DNA from: Phycisphaerae bacterium
GTDB lineage: Bacteria > Planctomycetota > Phycisphaerae > UBA1845
Assembly (NCBI GenBank): GCA_029260155.1
Contig: JAJDDU010000014.1
Coordinates: 1-19,444, forward strand
Length of the DNA stretch: 19,444 nucleotides
Reading direction: 5' to 3'
Positions 1 through 7,900 of this stretch are shown in pieces; positions within the stretch are counted from its first letter, which is position 1, and each line of letters starts with the position of its first letter. A program made the position numbers and the translations under genes. The notes under the pieces are model-generated. The model searched no databases. It saw only the letters and a list, made by a program, of their open reading frames with translations, and was not told where the DNA came from.

Positions 1-530
1 TGCACCTCGGTGGATACAGGAACGGACATAAAGTGCGTGAGTCCGCCGAAGGGCGCGGGGCCGGAACCGCTGAGCTGAAGATCCAGAATGGAATTGAAGC
101 AATCCAGATTACCGCCCAGTCCGCCGCCGTTGTCTTCGCAGGCGACGCCGAGGTTCTGCGAACACGGAACCGGGGCGTCAAAATCATTGCAGATGAAGTC
201 CTTGTGGATCGGTGCGAGTTCGAGCGTCGCTCCCGCAGGAAGCCCATCGACGATCATGTGGACCTCATCGGGACTCAGATAGTCACAGCCGATCGGCGGC
301 AAGACTACCGTTCCGCCGACATTGCCGACGACGCACGGGTTTCCGCCGCCTTCGGGCGTCGGACCGCCAGTGCCCCCGACGTGACACTCGCCAATACCAC
401 GACAGTCACAATCGGTGACCGTCGTTATGCCGGTCAGCGGGTCAAACTTAACACAGCGCGGCTCGCAGTGTTCGGTCGAATCGGGACACATGACGGGCTG
501 ACACGCCGTCCCGGTCGCATCCGGAAGACA
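1..530 (-). repeat. Module B, copy 2 (B2, cut by the window edge)
   Basis: Encodes residue 1109 to the edge, 1197 bases (399 codons) downstream of B1. It shares CLPDATGTACQP, CVKFDPLTGIT, LPPIGCDYLSPDEVH, HKDFIC, DCFNSILDLQLSG and PVSTEVH with B1. The DNA around 247-300 and 1424-1476 is closely similar, so this duplication is younger than the A1/A2 one. Confidence 0.85.
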
Positions 531-3500
531 CGGCTCTGTGCAGTCCACGTCGGCATCACTGCACGACGAACCGGCCGCTTGCGGCGTGCCGCCATGCAAC
601 GTGACACAGCACTCCGTATCGGCATCGATGCATCCACCGCCCGGCAGGCAGCAGGCTGCGTCCACTCCAGCGCACACCGTGTCGTCGCCAAGGTAGGTTC
701 CCTGGGCGAAGCAGTCCGCCTCGGTTGTCTGGATGCAGAACGGCGAGAAAGTTCGGCAGCATGCCCCGGTCGGCTCGGGCACGCAATCGCAACAGATGTC
801 GATCGTGCCGTCGGCCAAGTCCACTTGCGTTTGCTCGCAAACCGTGCCCGGCGGGCAGTCCCCGGCGCAAGCCGGCGGACCGGTGGTGGCCATGTGGATC
901 GTGCCGGTTGTCGTCCCGCTGAAGGGTGCGAGGATACTGCCAGCCGCTCCCTGGAAGTCAATCTGGTAGGTGATGTCGAAGAAACTATCGACCTGGAAAT
1001 CGCCGCCCGGAGGCCCGATTCTGGTCAGCGTCGTGTGACCTGGGCTTGGCAAGCCGTTGTTCGTACCACCAGTGATGGTGAGGAAATCAAAGTCCGAGTC
1101 GATGGGGAGACTACCACTAAGATGGAACATGTCCGTGTCGAAGTCCTGGACCGCATCGCCCGGGTTCCTCGGTCCGGTATGCACCTCGCAGTTCACCGGC
1201 ACGAACAGCGTACGAGAGAAACCACCCAGCGGCGGACCGTTCCCGGTCACTTGCAGCTCAAGCACGGACTGGAAGCAATCCACGTTGCCACCGCCTCCGT
1301 CGCCACGCTCGCAATCACCCGGAGGAATCGCCAATGAGCAGAAGCCACCCGCACCCTTGGCACAGATAAAGTCCTTGTGGATCGCGGCCAGCTCGATGGT
1401 CGTACCGGCCGGCAGGTTACCGACGATTTCGTGGACCTCGTCAGGACTTAGGTATTCGCAGCCGATCGGCGGAAGCGTGACCGTGCCGGTTCCGTTGTCA
1501 GCAACCACGCACGGATCACCTGGGCCGCCCACGCCCTCAGGCGCGGGTCCGCCGGCGGACTGCACGTTTACCCAGCAGCTTTGATTTGTATCGACACAGT
1601 CGCACTCTGTGATACGCGTTGCCCCGGTCAGTGGGTCGAAGTTCACACACTTCGGAAGGCACTGCTCTTCGGGTATAGACGAGCAGGCGATTGGCTGGCA
1701 CGCCGTGCCGTCCGCGTTCGGAAGGCAGATCGGAACCGGTTCGACCGTGTGAACGACCGACGGCGGTTCGTCTTTGGTGATCGCTTGCAGCTGGACGACC
1801 TGTTGGTCGATACCGATGTCCTCGTGCTCGATGCCGGTCGTCATCGTCGCGCCAGGCGGCACGGCGATGCCGAGGTTCGGGTCGACGTTGTGTGTGAACG
1901 GCCCGGAGATGTTGAAATCGATTGCCTCGGTCGGATCGAACGGGACGGTCGGACAGAGATCGAGTATCCGCACGGCGCCGTCCGAGACCCGTGTGAACGT
2001 CAGCACCGGACAAACCAGGAAGCCCGCGTCGAAATTGCCGCCGTTGGCATGGTCCTTGATCGCGTGGAACGAGCCGCGATTCGATCTTACGCCGTCCTTG
2101 CCGCTCGAACCGATGTTCGAGACCTGCAGGTCCCACAACTCCGTGTGAACGGGGGGAGCGCCGTAGTCCACCGTGATTGGCTGAGTAGACTTGAGCTCCA
2201 GCGCGACCAGTTCGATATCGACGGTGCCGGATTGTCCGGCTGGATCGCTCGGCAGCACCGGATCGGCGGAGCGCTGGAGGCTGACCGACGGTCCACCCGT
2301 CATGCCCTCCAGTTCGACCGGTCCGATGAACTCGTTGGAATCGACGCCGCCAGTCGGGTTCTGGCCGAAGAAGCCCGCGGGGATCGGCGGAACGGCCGTG
2401 CCGTTTCCAAAGTCCACGGTCGTCGGCCCCACGGTAATGTGATCGTCCGACGGCGGGCTCGCGCACTGGCAATCGAACAGCGTCCCGAGTGCGTAGTTAC
2501 TGGCCTGTACGGAGGAGCTGTTCTGCGACACGCCGTTGGCGAAGACCGTACAGGTCCCGATGGGATTCGGGAACGGACAGCCGCCGTTGCACGTCAGTGT
2601 GTCGAAATCAGCTTCGACCGTGATTGGTCCGCACTTCGTACTCGGTGCGAAACACTCACACGCTAAGGCCTCAAGGGCACCGTTCGTCGGGCTGATATGC
2701 ACGGCGCTCGCCAAACAGATGTCGGCCGCAGCGCCGGTGTCACACATGAACCCATGAAGCGGAGCACACAAGGCGACGGGATCCGTCGGGTCCAACGGGC
2801 AACCAAGTCCACCGCCGCATGGCGTGTTCGCACAGTTGGTCCCCGCTCCCTGCGAGATACCGCCAAACATGAACGGACTGTTGCAGTCAAACGGGAGCAC
2901 GTCAATGCATGAGTTGTCCGGAAGGCAGCACGCCTCCGTGACGACCCAGTTGCCGCCGGGACCGACGAGTTTTTCCTGGTTCGGTGGGTATATACCGTGG
3001 GCTGCCAACAGCGCCTGCTCGGGCGTGAGGCTCGGCTTCTCAAACATCCCGTCAGCCGCGCAGTCGAAGCAGTCCGACGACCACAGGCCCGGGTAGAAGT
3101 CGGCCGCCAGTCCGTTGACCGTCGGATTGGAAACACCGGTGCACAAATCGAGAATCATCGAGCCCCCTGGCGGACCAGGGATGCGCGAGATGGCCGGGAA
3201 GGGGGGAGAGCTATGCGACCACCAGCCCGATGAGCCCATGTTCAGCGAATCCGTGAGCGGTGGACTCGGCGCAGGCACACCAAAGCGAGTGAAAGTGAGT
3301 CGAGCGTTCACCGGGAGCGACGAAGTGTAGCTGCCCCCGTTTGCGCACTCATGGTTGATGGTCATACTCCCCTGGGGTTGTGGGATGAACGTCGGGTCAA
3401 GGCAGACCTCCACATCCCACAATTGGTCGGGGGTCCCGTCGTTGTACGTAACCGTGATCGGCGCGCAACTAACGAGATTGAGCGCGATGATCTCGATCGG

Positions 3501-3854
3501 AACCGTCTCCTGCGGGGCTCCGCAACCAAACCCCGTGCTCGTCGCCCCGCGTCTGACGACCGTGTCCACGTCTGAAGGTGGAACCTCGGACGGCATAATG
3601 AGGACTTTGGTTGGATCGCCGCCCAGCATGATCTGCCCGGTGAACGCATCAGAGTTCGTACCGAAATAACCGGCGACAATGCTGTTCGCCGAAAAGTCGA
3701 CGTACGCGCCGCCGCCGCACGGCGTCCCCCAGATGTCATCCCCGGCGGCGATCTGACCGGCTGACGCGGCCGGTGGCGCAACGACGATCACTGCCGCACA
3801 CAGGCAGCACGCCTTTGCAATCAACGAGTTTGGATGCTTGGATCTTCCCGACAT
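1..3854 (-). CDS. Large secreted Cys-rich modular protein (C-terminus beyond left edge)
   Basis: A single minus-strand frame of 1284 codons runs from ATG 3854 to the window edge without any stop; I read every triplet. The start is fixed: the codons before ATG are TGA and GTC, and an AGGAG lies six bases upstream. Residues 1-33 look like a Sec signal peptide (basic start, hydrophobic core, cleavage near ASA-GQ). Visible modules are A1 (about 52-191), a Cys-rich stretch with an ACCLPD motif (308-313), A2 (480-623), B1 (710-894), a segment with a DSFFDI motif, two Ala-Cys-Cys modules (about 1031 and 1066), and B2 (1109 to the edge). Cysteine content suits a disulfide-bonded exported protein. I do not recognise an enzyme motif. 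The style resembles large extracellular proteins of planctomycetes. The missing C-terminus may carry a sorting or anchoring signal. Function is unknown; a surface or matrix structural role is a guess. Confidence 0.9.
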   Translation of the reverse strand, partial: MSGRSKHPNSLIAKACCLCAAVIVVAPPAASAGQIAAGDDIWGTPCGGGAYVDFSANSIVAGYFGTNSDAFTGQIMLGGDPTKVLIMPSEVPPSDVDTVVRRGATSTGFGCGAPQETVPIEIIALNLVSCAPITVTYNDGTPDQLWDVEVCLDPTFIPQPQGSMTINHECANGGSYTSSLPVNARLTFTRFGVPAPSPPLTDSLNMGSSGWWSHSSPPFPAISRIPGPPGGSMILDLCTGVSNPTVNGLAADFYPGLWSSDCFDCAADGMFEKPSLTPEQALLAAHGIYPPNQEKLVGPGGNWVVTEACCLPDNSCIDVLPFDCNSPFMFGGISQGAGTNCANTPCGGGLGCPLDPTDPVALCAPLHGFMCDTGAAADICLASAVHISPTNGALEALACECFAPSTKCGPITVEADFDTLTCNGGCPFPNPIGTCTVFANGVSQNSSSVQASNYALGTLFDCQCASPPSDDHITVGPTTVDFGNGTAVPPIPAGFFGQNPTGGVDSNEFIGPVELEGMTGGPSVSLQRSADPVLPSDPAGQSGTVDIELVALELKSTQPITVDYGAPPVHTELWDLQVSNIGSSGKDGVRSNRGSFHAIKDHANGGNFDAGFLVCPVLTFTRVSDGAVRILDLCPTVPFDPTEAIDFNISGPFTHNVDPNLGIAVPPGATMTTGIEHEDIGIDQQVVQLQAITKDEPPSVVHTVEPVPICLPNADGTACQPIACSSIPEEQCLPKCVNFDPLTGATRITECDCVDTNQSCWVNVQSAGGPAPEGVGGPGDPCVVADNGTGTVTLPPIGCEYLSPDEVHEIVGNLPAGTTIELAAIHKDFICAKGAGGFCSLAIPPGDCERGDGGGGNVDCFQSVLELQVTGNGPPLGGFSRTLFVPVNCEVHTGPRNPGDAVQDFDTDMFHLSGSLPIDSDFDFLTITGGTNNGLPSPGHTTLTRIGPPGGDFQVDSFFDITYQIDFQGAAGSILAPFSGTTTGTIHMATTGPPACAGDCPPGTVCEQTQVDLADGTIDICCDCVPEPTGACCRTFSPFCIQTTEADCFAQGTYLGDDTVCAGVDAACCLPGGGCIDADTECCVTLHGGTPQAAGSSCSDADVDCTEPCLPDATGTACQPVMCPDSTEHCEPRCVKFDPLTGITTVTDCDCRGIGECHVGGTGGPTPEGGGNPCVVGNVGGTVVLPPIGCDYLSPDEVHMIVDGLPAGATLELAPIHKDFICNDFDAPVPCSQNLGVACEDNGGGLGGNLDCFNSILDLQLSGSGPAPFGGLTHFMSVPVSTEV
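1161..1727 (-). repeat. Module B, copy 1 (B1)
   Basis: Encodes residues 710 to about 894. It starts with a CLPNADGTACQP motif and contains a CVNFDPLTGAT motif, LPPIGCEYLSPDEVH, an HKDFIC motif and DCFQSVLELQVTG, and ends with PVNCEVH. Similarity to B2 is visible in the DNA as well as in the protein. Confidence 0.85.
1986..2417 (-). repeat. Protein module A, copy 2 (A2)
   Basis: Encodes residues 480-623. It shares with A1 the opening VDF, GFFG (GYFG in A1), QPITV (APITV in A1), LWDLQV (LWDVEV in A1), the NGG motif and LTFTRV at the end. The copies are clearly diverged, which suggests an old duplication or a domain family with other members elsewhere. Confidence 0.75.
3282..3701 (-). repeat. 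Protein module A, copy 1 (A1)
   Basis: Encodes residues 52-191 of the Cys-rich protein. It begins with VDF, followed by a GYFG motif, a long central part with an APITV motif and a LWDVEV motif, an NGG motif and a closing LTFTRF motif. The same order recurs in module A2, so this is an internally duplicated domain of about 140 residues. Confidence 0.75.
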
Positions 3855-3860
3855 GACTCA

Positions 3861-3865
3861 CTCCT
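3861..3865 (-). promoter_or_regulatory. Ribosome binding site of the Cys-rich protein
   Basis: AGGAG on the minus strand, six bases before ATG 3854. Together with the in-frame TGA at 3860-3858 it leaves only one possible start for this long gene. Confidence 0.75.
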
Positions 3866-4195
3866 AAAAAACCTGCAACTCCTTGCGACAGGGCCGGCGA
3901 AGCGAAGTGGTCGCGATGCGCGATACGAATCGGCGGATGAACTTGTTTGGTGGGCCCCAAGCGGAACGACTTGCGTAGCAGCAAACCACGTCGCAAGACG
4001 CGGGCCGCCACGGGCGCACCACCCCCAGTTCGGCCGCCGGTATCGGCGCGAGACACTTGCCCGCTCCCATCAGGTCACCCAAGGCCATTGATCGGATGGC
4101 CCGCGCGCGCTGCGCGCTGATTCACGATGGCCTGATGGCCCGAATACTCAGTCCGACAGGTAAACGCGGCGATCTCGACATCTTAACAGGAAAAA

Positions 4196-4207
4196 CGAGA
4201 ATTCTCG
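4196..4207. repeat. Perfect 12-base palindrome CGAGAATTCTCG
   Basis: The sequence equals its own reverse complement and lies in the A+T-richer part of the divergent intergenic region, 166 bases before the exporter start. It could be an operator, but a 12-base palindrome is expected a few times by chance in a window this size. Confidence 0.2.
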
Positions 4208-4372
4208 CATCATTTCAAGAAAATGACCACGAGGAGCCCCGTCGTTTTACTCCGAATATGCCGCCTACATGGAATGCGTTGATTATTGCGAGGTTTGAGC
4301 CGGTTGGCTGGGAACCGACAACGTACTAAGATCACGCCCGACTCTCGGGAGACTCAGACGGGGACACTGACT

Positions 4373-7084
4373 GTGACGTTTCTGCATCGCTGCTCAATCC
4401 GCCATCCACGACGGATCCTGCTCGCGGCCGCCTGTGTAGTGGCCGCGCTCGTTCCGGGCGTCACGCAGCTCAAACTGCGTACGGACGGGCACGCACTCGT
4501 CCCCGAGGGCAATACTCAAGTCATCTACGACCGATCCGTTCGGGAAGAGTTCGGAACCGAGGATCTGATCGTCGTACTCATTGAATCCGACCACGCGGAC
4601 GGCATCTTCAACGTCGGCACGCTGGGCCTGATTCAGGATCTTACCCGCGATTTCCAGGCCATGGACGAGATTCCCCGGCACTTCGTCTCCAGCCTGGGCA
4701 CAGAGCACAGCCACCGCGTGAAGTCGGGCACATTGGATTTTCGACGGTTCCTTGAGCCGCTCCCGCAAACGCCCCAACAACTCACCACGCTACGCAGCGA
4801 TCTCGACAAGATTCAGCTACATACCGGCACGGTAGTCGGAAAAGACGGGCACGCAGCCTCGGTTTTCATCGGAATCCCAGCTGAATCGGACCGCGCCGAG
4901 TTACACCGCGAGGTACGCGAGATCATCGCCGAACACGGCCCTCGGGACGAACGCATCGACGTCATCGGCGCCGTGGTGGCCGAAGCACTGCTCGGAACGC
5001 ATATTCTCGAAGACCTCGGCGTGCCACGTCCGTTGCTGGGCTTGGGACCGGACATCGGTGAATCCGACGCCAGCGTCCACTGGCCGAACTCACTCCACGA
5101 GCTTCGAGTGATGATCGGCCGGCGCGTTGGGCTGGTGCCTATCGCGATCCTGATCATGGCCATGGTGTTTGCGCTGTGCTTTCGCAGCGTTACGGCAGCT
5201 GCGCTCCCTCTGATCGAGGTCGGCGCGTGTCTCGTGAGCGTGTTCGGGCTCATGGGCTATCTTGGCGTACCGGTTTACCTCACCATCGCGGTGATGCCGA
5301 TCATCCTGACGGCGATGGGCGTGGCGGATGAAATACACGTCTTCAGTCGCTATCGTCGAGAATTGCAAGGTCGGCCCGGGCAATCGCACATCATTGCGTT
5401 GTCGGCTGCGATGGATGACATGTGGCTGCCCGTCGCGAAGACTTCAATGACGACCGCTGTCGCGTTCTTGTCTTTCACGCTCTCGCCGCTGGGACCGGTG
5501 CGGGCGTTCGGCGTGTTCACTGCGATCGGCATCGTCTTCTGCATGATCTGGTCGCTCACCGTCGTGCCAGCTATGCTCGTGCTGATCAACCCGGACCGCT
5601 TTCACCGCGGGAATCGATCCGTAGTCCCCAACACCGCTAACTTCTTTTTGGGTCTAACGGCCTTTGTACGACGATTTCGATACGCCATCATCGCCGTGGC
5701 GGTCGCGGTCATGGCCATTGCACCCTTCGGCCTTTCCCGCGTGATTGTGCAAGACAGTTGGATCGATGGGTTCGCTCCGTCGAGCGCATTCGCCAAGGCG
5801 ATGAACCGCTTCAACGATCAGTTCCTCGGCATGCACGTTCTTCTCGTTCGGGTGGATACCGAACATCGCCGGATCGAGGGCGAACTCGAACCCGCCGCCC
5901 TCGATCACCACAGCATCAAAGTACCGGCGAAACTGCTCGACGACCCCGACGGGTGCGTCGGACATTGGATCATCGTGCGTCGCGCGAACGAGAGCGATGC
6001 CACGGATACCGCGAGGCCACGGCGTGCAACTGTCTGGAAGTCGCGCATCGAAGGGTTGCAGCGCGACGGTGACGCGTACATCGTGACCTTCGACCGGCGG
6101 CGCGGTTCGCCGCTGATTTCGCTACGACCTGGAGACGTTGAGCGCGTTCGCTTTGAAATCCCCATAGAACCGCTGACCGAGCCGCCCGTGCTTCGGCGCA
6201 TCGAAGCGCTCCAGTCGTTCATCGCCGATCAGCGCGAGTTCACCGTCGGTGGCGTCATCGGCACGACGTCGTATCTCTCAACGGCGAATTACATGGCGCG
6301 CGGACTTCGCGAAGACGCACGCAGCGTTCCGGACAACGCCGACCGTGTCGAGTGGGTCTGGGGGCAGTACAAGCGCATCCGCGGCGAAGAGCGCATGCAC
6401 CAAGTCGTCGATGTGGATTTCGCCAGCTCGCTGGTGACGGTGTTTCTCAAAAATGCCAACTTTCTGGACGTCGAGAAGCTGCTTGCCACAATCAGGGCAT
6501 ACGAGAAAGAACATCTCAGCCCGCATGGCGTGACGCTCGGATTCGCCGGCGACGTCGCGGTCAGCCAAACGATGATCGATGCCATCGTCGATACGCAGGT
6601 TCGATCGCTGCTTGTGTCGCTTGTTGGCATTCTATTGGTGACGGCCGTCATGGGGCAGTCCCTCGGTTGGGGCATCTTCTGCGTCCTGCCGTGCGCCATC
6701 GCGGTGATGGTCAATTTCGCAGTCATGGGCTGGACCCGAATGCCTCTGGGCGTCGCCACATCCATGTTTGCAGGAATGACCCTTGGGATTGGTGTCGATT
6801 ATGCAATCCACATGCTGGAAAGCTACCGCGTCGCTCGTCGCAGGGGACAAGTAGCTGACGAGGCCATCAGCGATGCCATCGGCTCGACCGGGCCGGCCAT
6901 CTGCATTGACGCCCTCGCTGTCGCCCTTGGCTTCGGAATCCTCACCCTGTCGCAGGTACCTGCCAACGCGCGTCTCGGGGCACTATTGGCATTGAGCATT
7001 GTTGGCTGTCTACTCGCGACGCTTTTGGTGTTGCCCGCCTTGCTCTTCGTGTTCACACGCAGGTCGGCGAGAAGTTCGGAATGA
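4373..7084 (+). CDS. RND/MMPL superfamily exporter
   Basis: A 903-residue membrane protein with the two-half RND layout. From the GTG start, TM1 is at about 15-33, followed by a first extracytoplasmic domain (about 34-250), a cluster of five membrane segments (about 252-404), TM7 (about 436-455), a second extracytoplasmic domain, and a last cluster of five segments. Each half carries the acidic TM4-type motif: GVADEIHVFSRYR (316-328) and GIGVDYAIHMLESYR (from 805), with Asp809 the typical proton-relay position. Such proteins use proton influx to move lipids, hopanoids or other hydrophobic substrates; the substrate here is unknown. I chose GTG 4373 because TM1 follows directly; the frame is open upstream to a TTG at 4286, but those 29 residues are polar and unlike the family. 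An apparent ~100-residue insertion lies at 499-601. The gene stands alone on this strand and converges on the polysaccharide locus. Confidence 0.9.
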   Translation: MTFLHRCSIRHPRRILLAAACVVAALVPGVTQLKLRTDGHALVPEGNTQVIYDRSVREEFGTEDLIVVLIESDHADGIFNVGTLGLIQDLTRDFQAMDEIPRHFVSSLGTEHSHRVKSGTLDFRRFLEPLPQTPQQLTTLRSDLDKIQLHTGTVVGKDGHAASVFIGIPAESDRAELHREVREIIAEHGPRDERIDVIGAVVAEALLGTHILEDLGVPRPLLGLGPDIGESDASVHWPNSLHELRVMIGRRVGLVPIAILIMAMVFALCFRSVTAAALPLIEVGACLVSVFGLMGYLGVPVYLTIAVMPIILTAMGVADEIHVFSRYRRELQGRPGQSHIIALSAAMDDMWLPVAKTSMTTAVAFLSFTLSPLGPVRAFGVFTAIGIVFCMIWSLTVVPAMLVLINPDRFHRGNRSVVPNTANFFLGLTAFVRRFRYAIIAVAVAVMAIAPFGLSRVIVQDSWIDGFAPSSAFAKAMNRFNDQFLGMHVLLVRVDTEHRRIEGELEPAALDHHSIKVPAKLLDDPDGCVGHWIIVRRANESDATDTARPRRATVWKSRIEGLQRDGDAYIVTFDRRRGSPLISLRPGDVERVRFEIPIEPLTEPPVLRRIEALQSFIADQREFTVGGVIGTTSYLSTANYMARGLREDARSVPDNADRVEWVWGQYKRIRGEERMHQVVDVDFASSLVTVFLKNANFLDVEKLLATIRAYEKEHLSPHGVTLGFAGDVAVSQTMIDAIVDTQVRSLLVSLVGILLVTAVMGQSLGWGIFCVLPCAIAVMVNFAVMGWTRMPLGVATSMFAGMTLGIGVDYAIHMLESYRVARRRGQVADEAISDAIGSTGPAICIDALAVALGFGILTLSQVPANARLGALLALSIVGCLLATLLVLPALLFVFTRRSARSSE

Positions 7085-7114
7085 CTGAGGCGAGGCGAAT
7101 TCGGACTTCGATCG

Positions 7115-7134
7115 ACGCGCGTGTTAGCGCACGT
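7115..7134 (-). repeat. Hairpin at the end of the Wza-like gene
   Basis: On the minus strand a 7-base stem (7134-7128 with 7121-7115, one G-U pair) encloses a 6-base loop containing the TAA stop of the Wza-like gene. The gap to the converging exporter gene is only 39 bases. No T-run follows, so it is at best a weak terminator or a 3'-end stabilising structure. Confidence 0.25.
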
Positions 7135-7900
7135 TGGTCCTGCTGAACAGAATGCGACCGCTGTCGTCCTCAAGTTGGACCTGGTCTTTGATGTTGTAGA
7201 CGAACTGAAAGCCCATCGCTCGCGGGACTATTTGGTTGATGTAGCTGTCGACAAACTCGCCGACCTGGGCGATGACGGTCTTGGGTACGTACACGACGTC
7301 GTATGGCTGTAGCAGCAGGCCGGTCGCTTCGCCACGGCGGACGCGTTTGAGATTGACAGCCAAGACGCGTGGCGCCTCGCCGGGGGTTGCGCGAAGCACG
7401 AGCACATTGCCTTCCTCGGCTGTCGATTTCAGGTTTCCGCTTTGGATCACGGCTTGGAGCAATGTCGTCGGACGCGACAAGGGGATCATCCGTGGAATCC
7501 TCACTTCGCCTCCGACGAAGGCGACCTGCCCCGAGGACCGATGCACGATCACGACGATGTCGGGGTTCTTCAATTCGCCGGAGTAGGATTCCTCAAGAGC
7601 ACGGGCGAGTTCGGTAGGCGAGCGGCCCGCCACCGCCACGTCTTGCAGCAACGGGAGCGAAATCTTGCCGTCCGGCCTGACCTCCATGCGCTGATTGAAC
7701 GTCGGGTGAAAGGAGAAGCTGATGATAAGTTCGTCGCCTGGTGCGATGGCGTAGTCCTGCTCGTGCACGGCTGGCTTTTCCAGAACGGTCACCTCGCGCA
7801 CGGCGGACTGGAATTCAACGTTGTCTTTTGGTTGGTTGGCGCAACCGGCAACCACGAAGATCGGGATCAAGCCTACTGTCATTCTCATCGCGTCAGACAT
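7124..7900 (-). CDS. Wza-like polysaccharide export lipoprotein
   Basis: 258 residues. The N-terminus has a hydrophobic stretch and a lipobox ending VAGC, so Cys20 should be lipidated and the protein anchored in the outer membrane. Residues about 48-118 match the Poly_export domain (the YAIAPGDELIISF motif, then VRPDGKISLP), and about 125-205 form one SLBB-type domain (FVGGEVRIP ... LLQAVIQSG). The tail after 208 (FVDSYINQIVPRAMGF) is probably the amphipathic helix that forms the outer-membrane pore in Wza, followed by a short beta-like end. Full Wza is about 380 residues with more repeats; this is the short form common in many phyla. Its ATG overlaps the stop of the radical SAM gene by eight bases (ATGTCTGA), so translation is coupled. 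ATG at codons 5 and 7 are alternative starts that keep the signal sequence. Confidence 0.92.
   Translation of the reverse strand: MSDAMRMTVGLIPIFVVAGCANQPKDNVEFQSAVREVTVLEKPAVHEQDYAIAPGDELIISFSFHPTFNQRMEVRPDGKISLPLLQDVAVAGRSPTELARALEESYSGELKNPDIVVIVHRSSGQVAFVGGEVRIPRMIPLSRPTTLLQAVIQSGNLKSTAEEGNVLVLRATPGEAPRVLAVNLKRVRRGEATGLLLQPYDVVYVPKTVIAQVGEFVDSYINQIVPRAMGFQFVYNIKDQVQLEDDSGRILFSRTNVR

Larger units (their letters stand above)
3855..4372. other. 518-base divergent intergenic region
   Basis: It lies between the start of the Cys-rich protein (leftward) and the exporter (rightward), so it should contain both promoters. The half next to the Cys-rich gene (about 3880-4140) is GC-rich; the part from about 4150 to 4290 is noticeably richer in A and T. 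I found no convincing -35/-10 pair, tRNA, riboswitch core or conserved small open frame. A 12-base palindrome sits at 4196-4207. GATGGCC is repeated three times between 4094 and 4142, with a small GGCC-TGAT-GGCC hairpin, of unclear meaning. Confidence 0.6.

Noticed and set aside
33..1337. 434-codon plus-strand open frame and several shorter ones across 33-3330
   Set aside because: They are antisense to the unbroken frame of the Cys-rich protein. Their translations are Arg-rich without domains, while the minus frame has a signal peptide, repeated modules and regular cysteines.
1537..2472. 311-codon minus-strand open frame
   Set aside because: It lies in another frame inside the Cys-rich gene, is low-complexity and Arg/Gly-rich, and lacks the module repeats seen in the true frame.
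1581..2666. 361-codon plus-strand open frame
   Set aside because: Antisense shadow of the same gene; no recognisable domain.
4286..4372. Upstream TTG start for the exporter
   Set aside because: It adds 29 polar residues before TM1, lacks a ribosome binding site, and is unlike the family; GTG 4373 fits better.
7115..7134. Intrinsic terminator between the converging exporter and Wza-like genes
   Set aside because: There is a stem-loop but no T-run on either strand, so I list it only as a hairpin.
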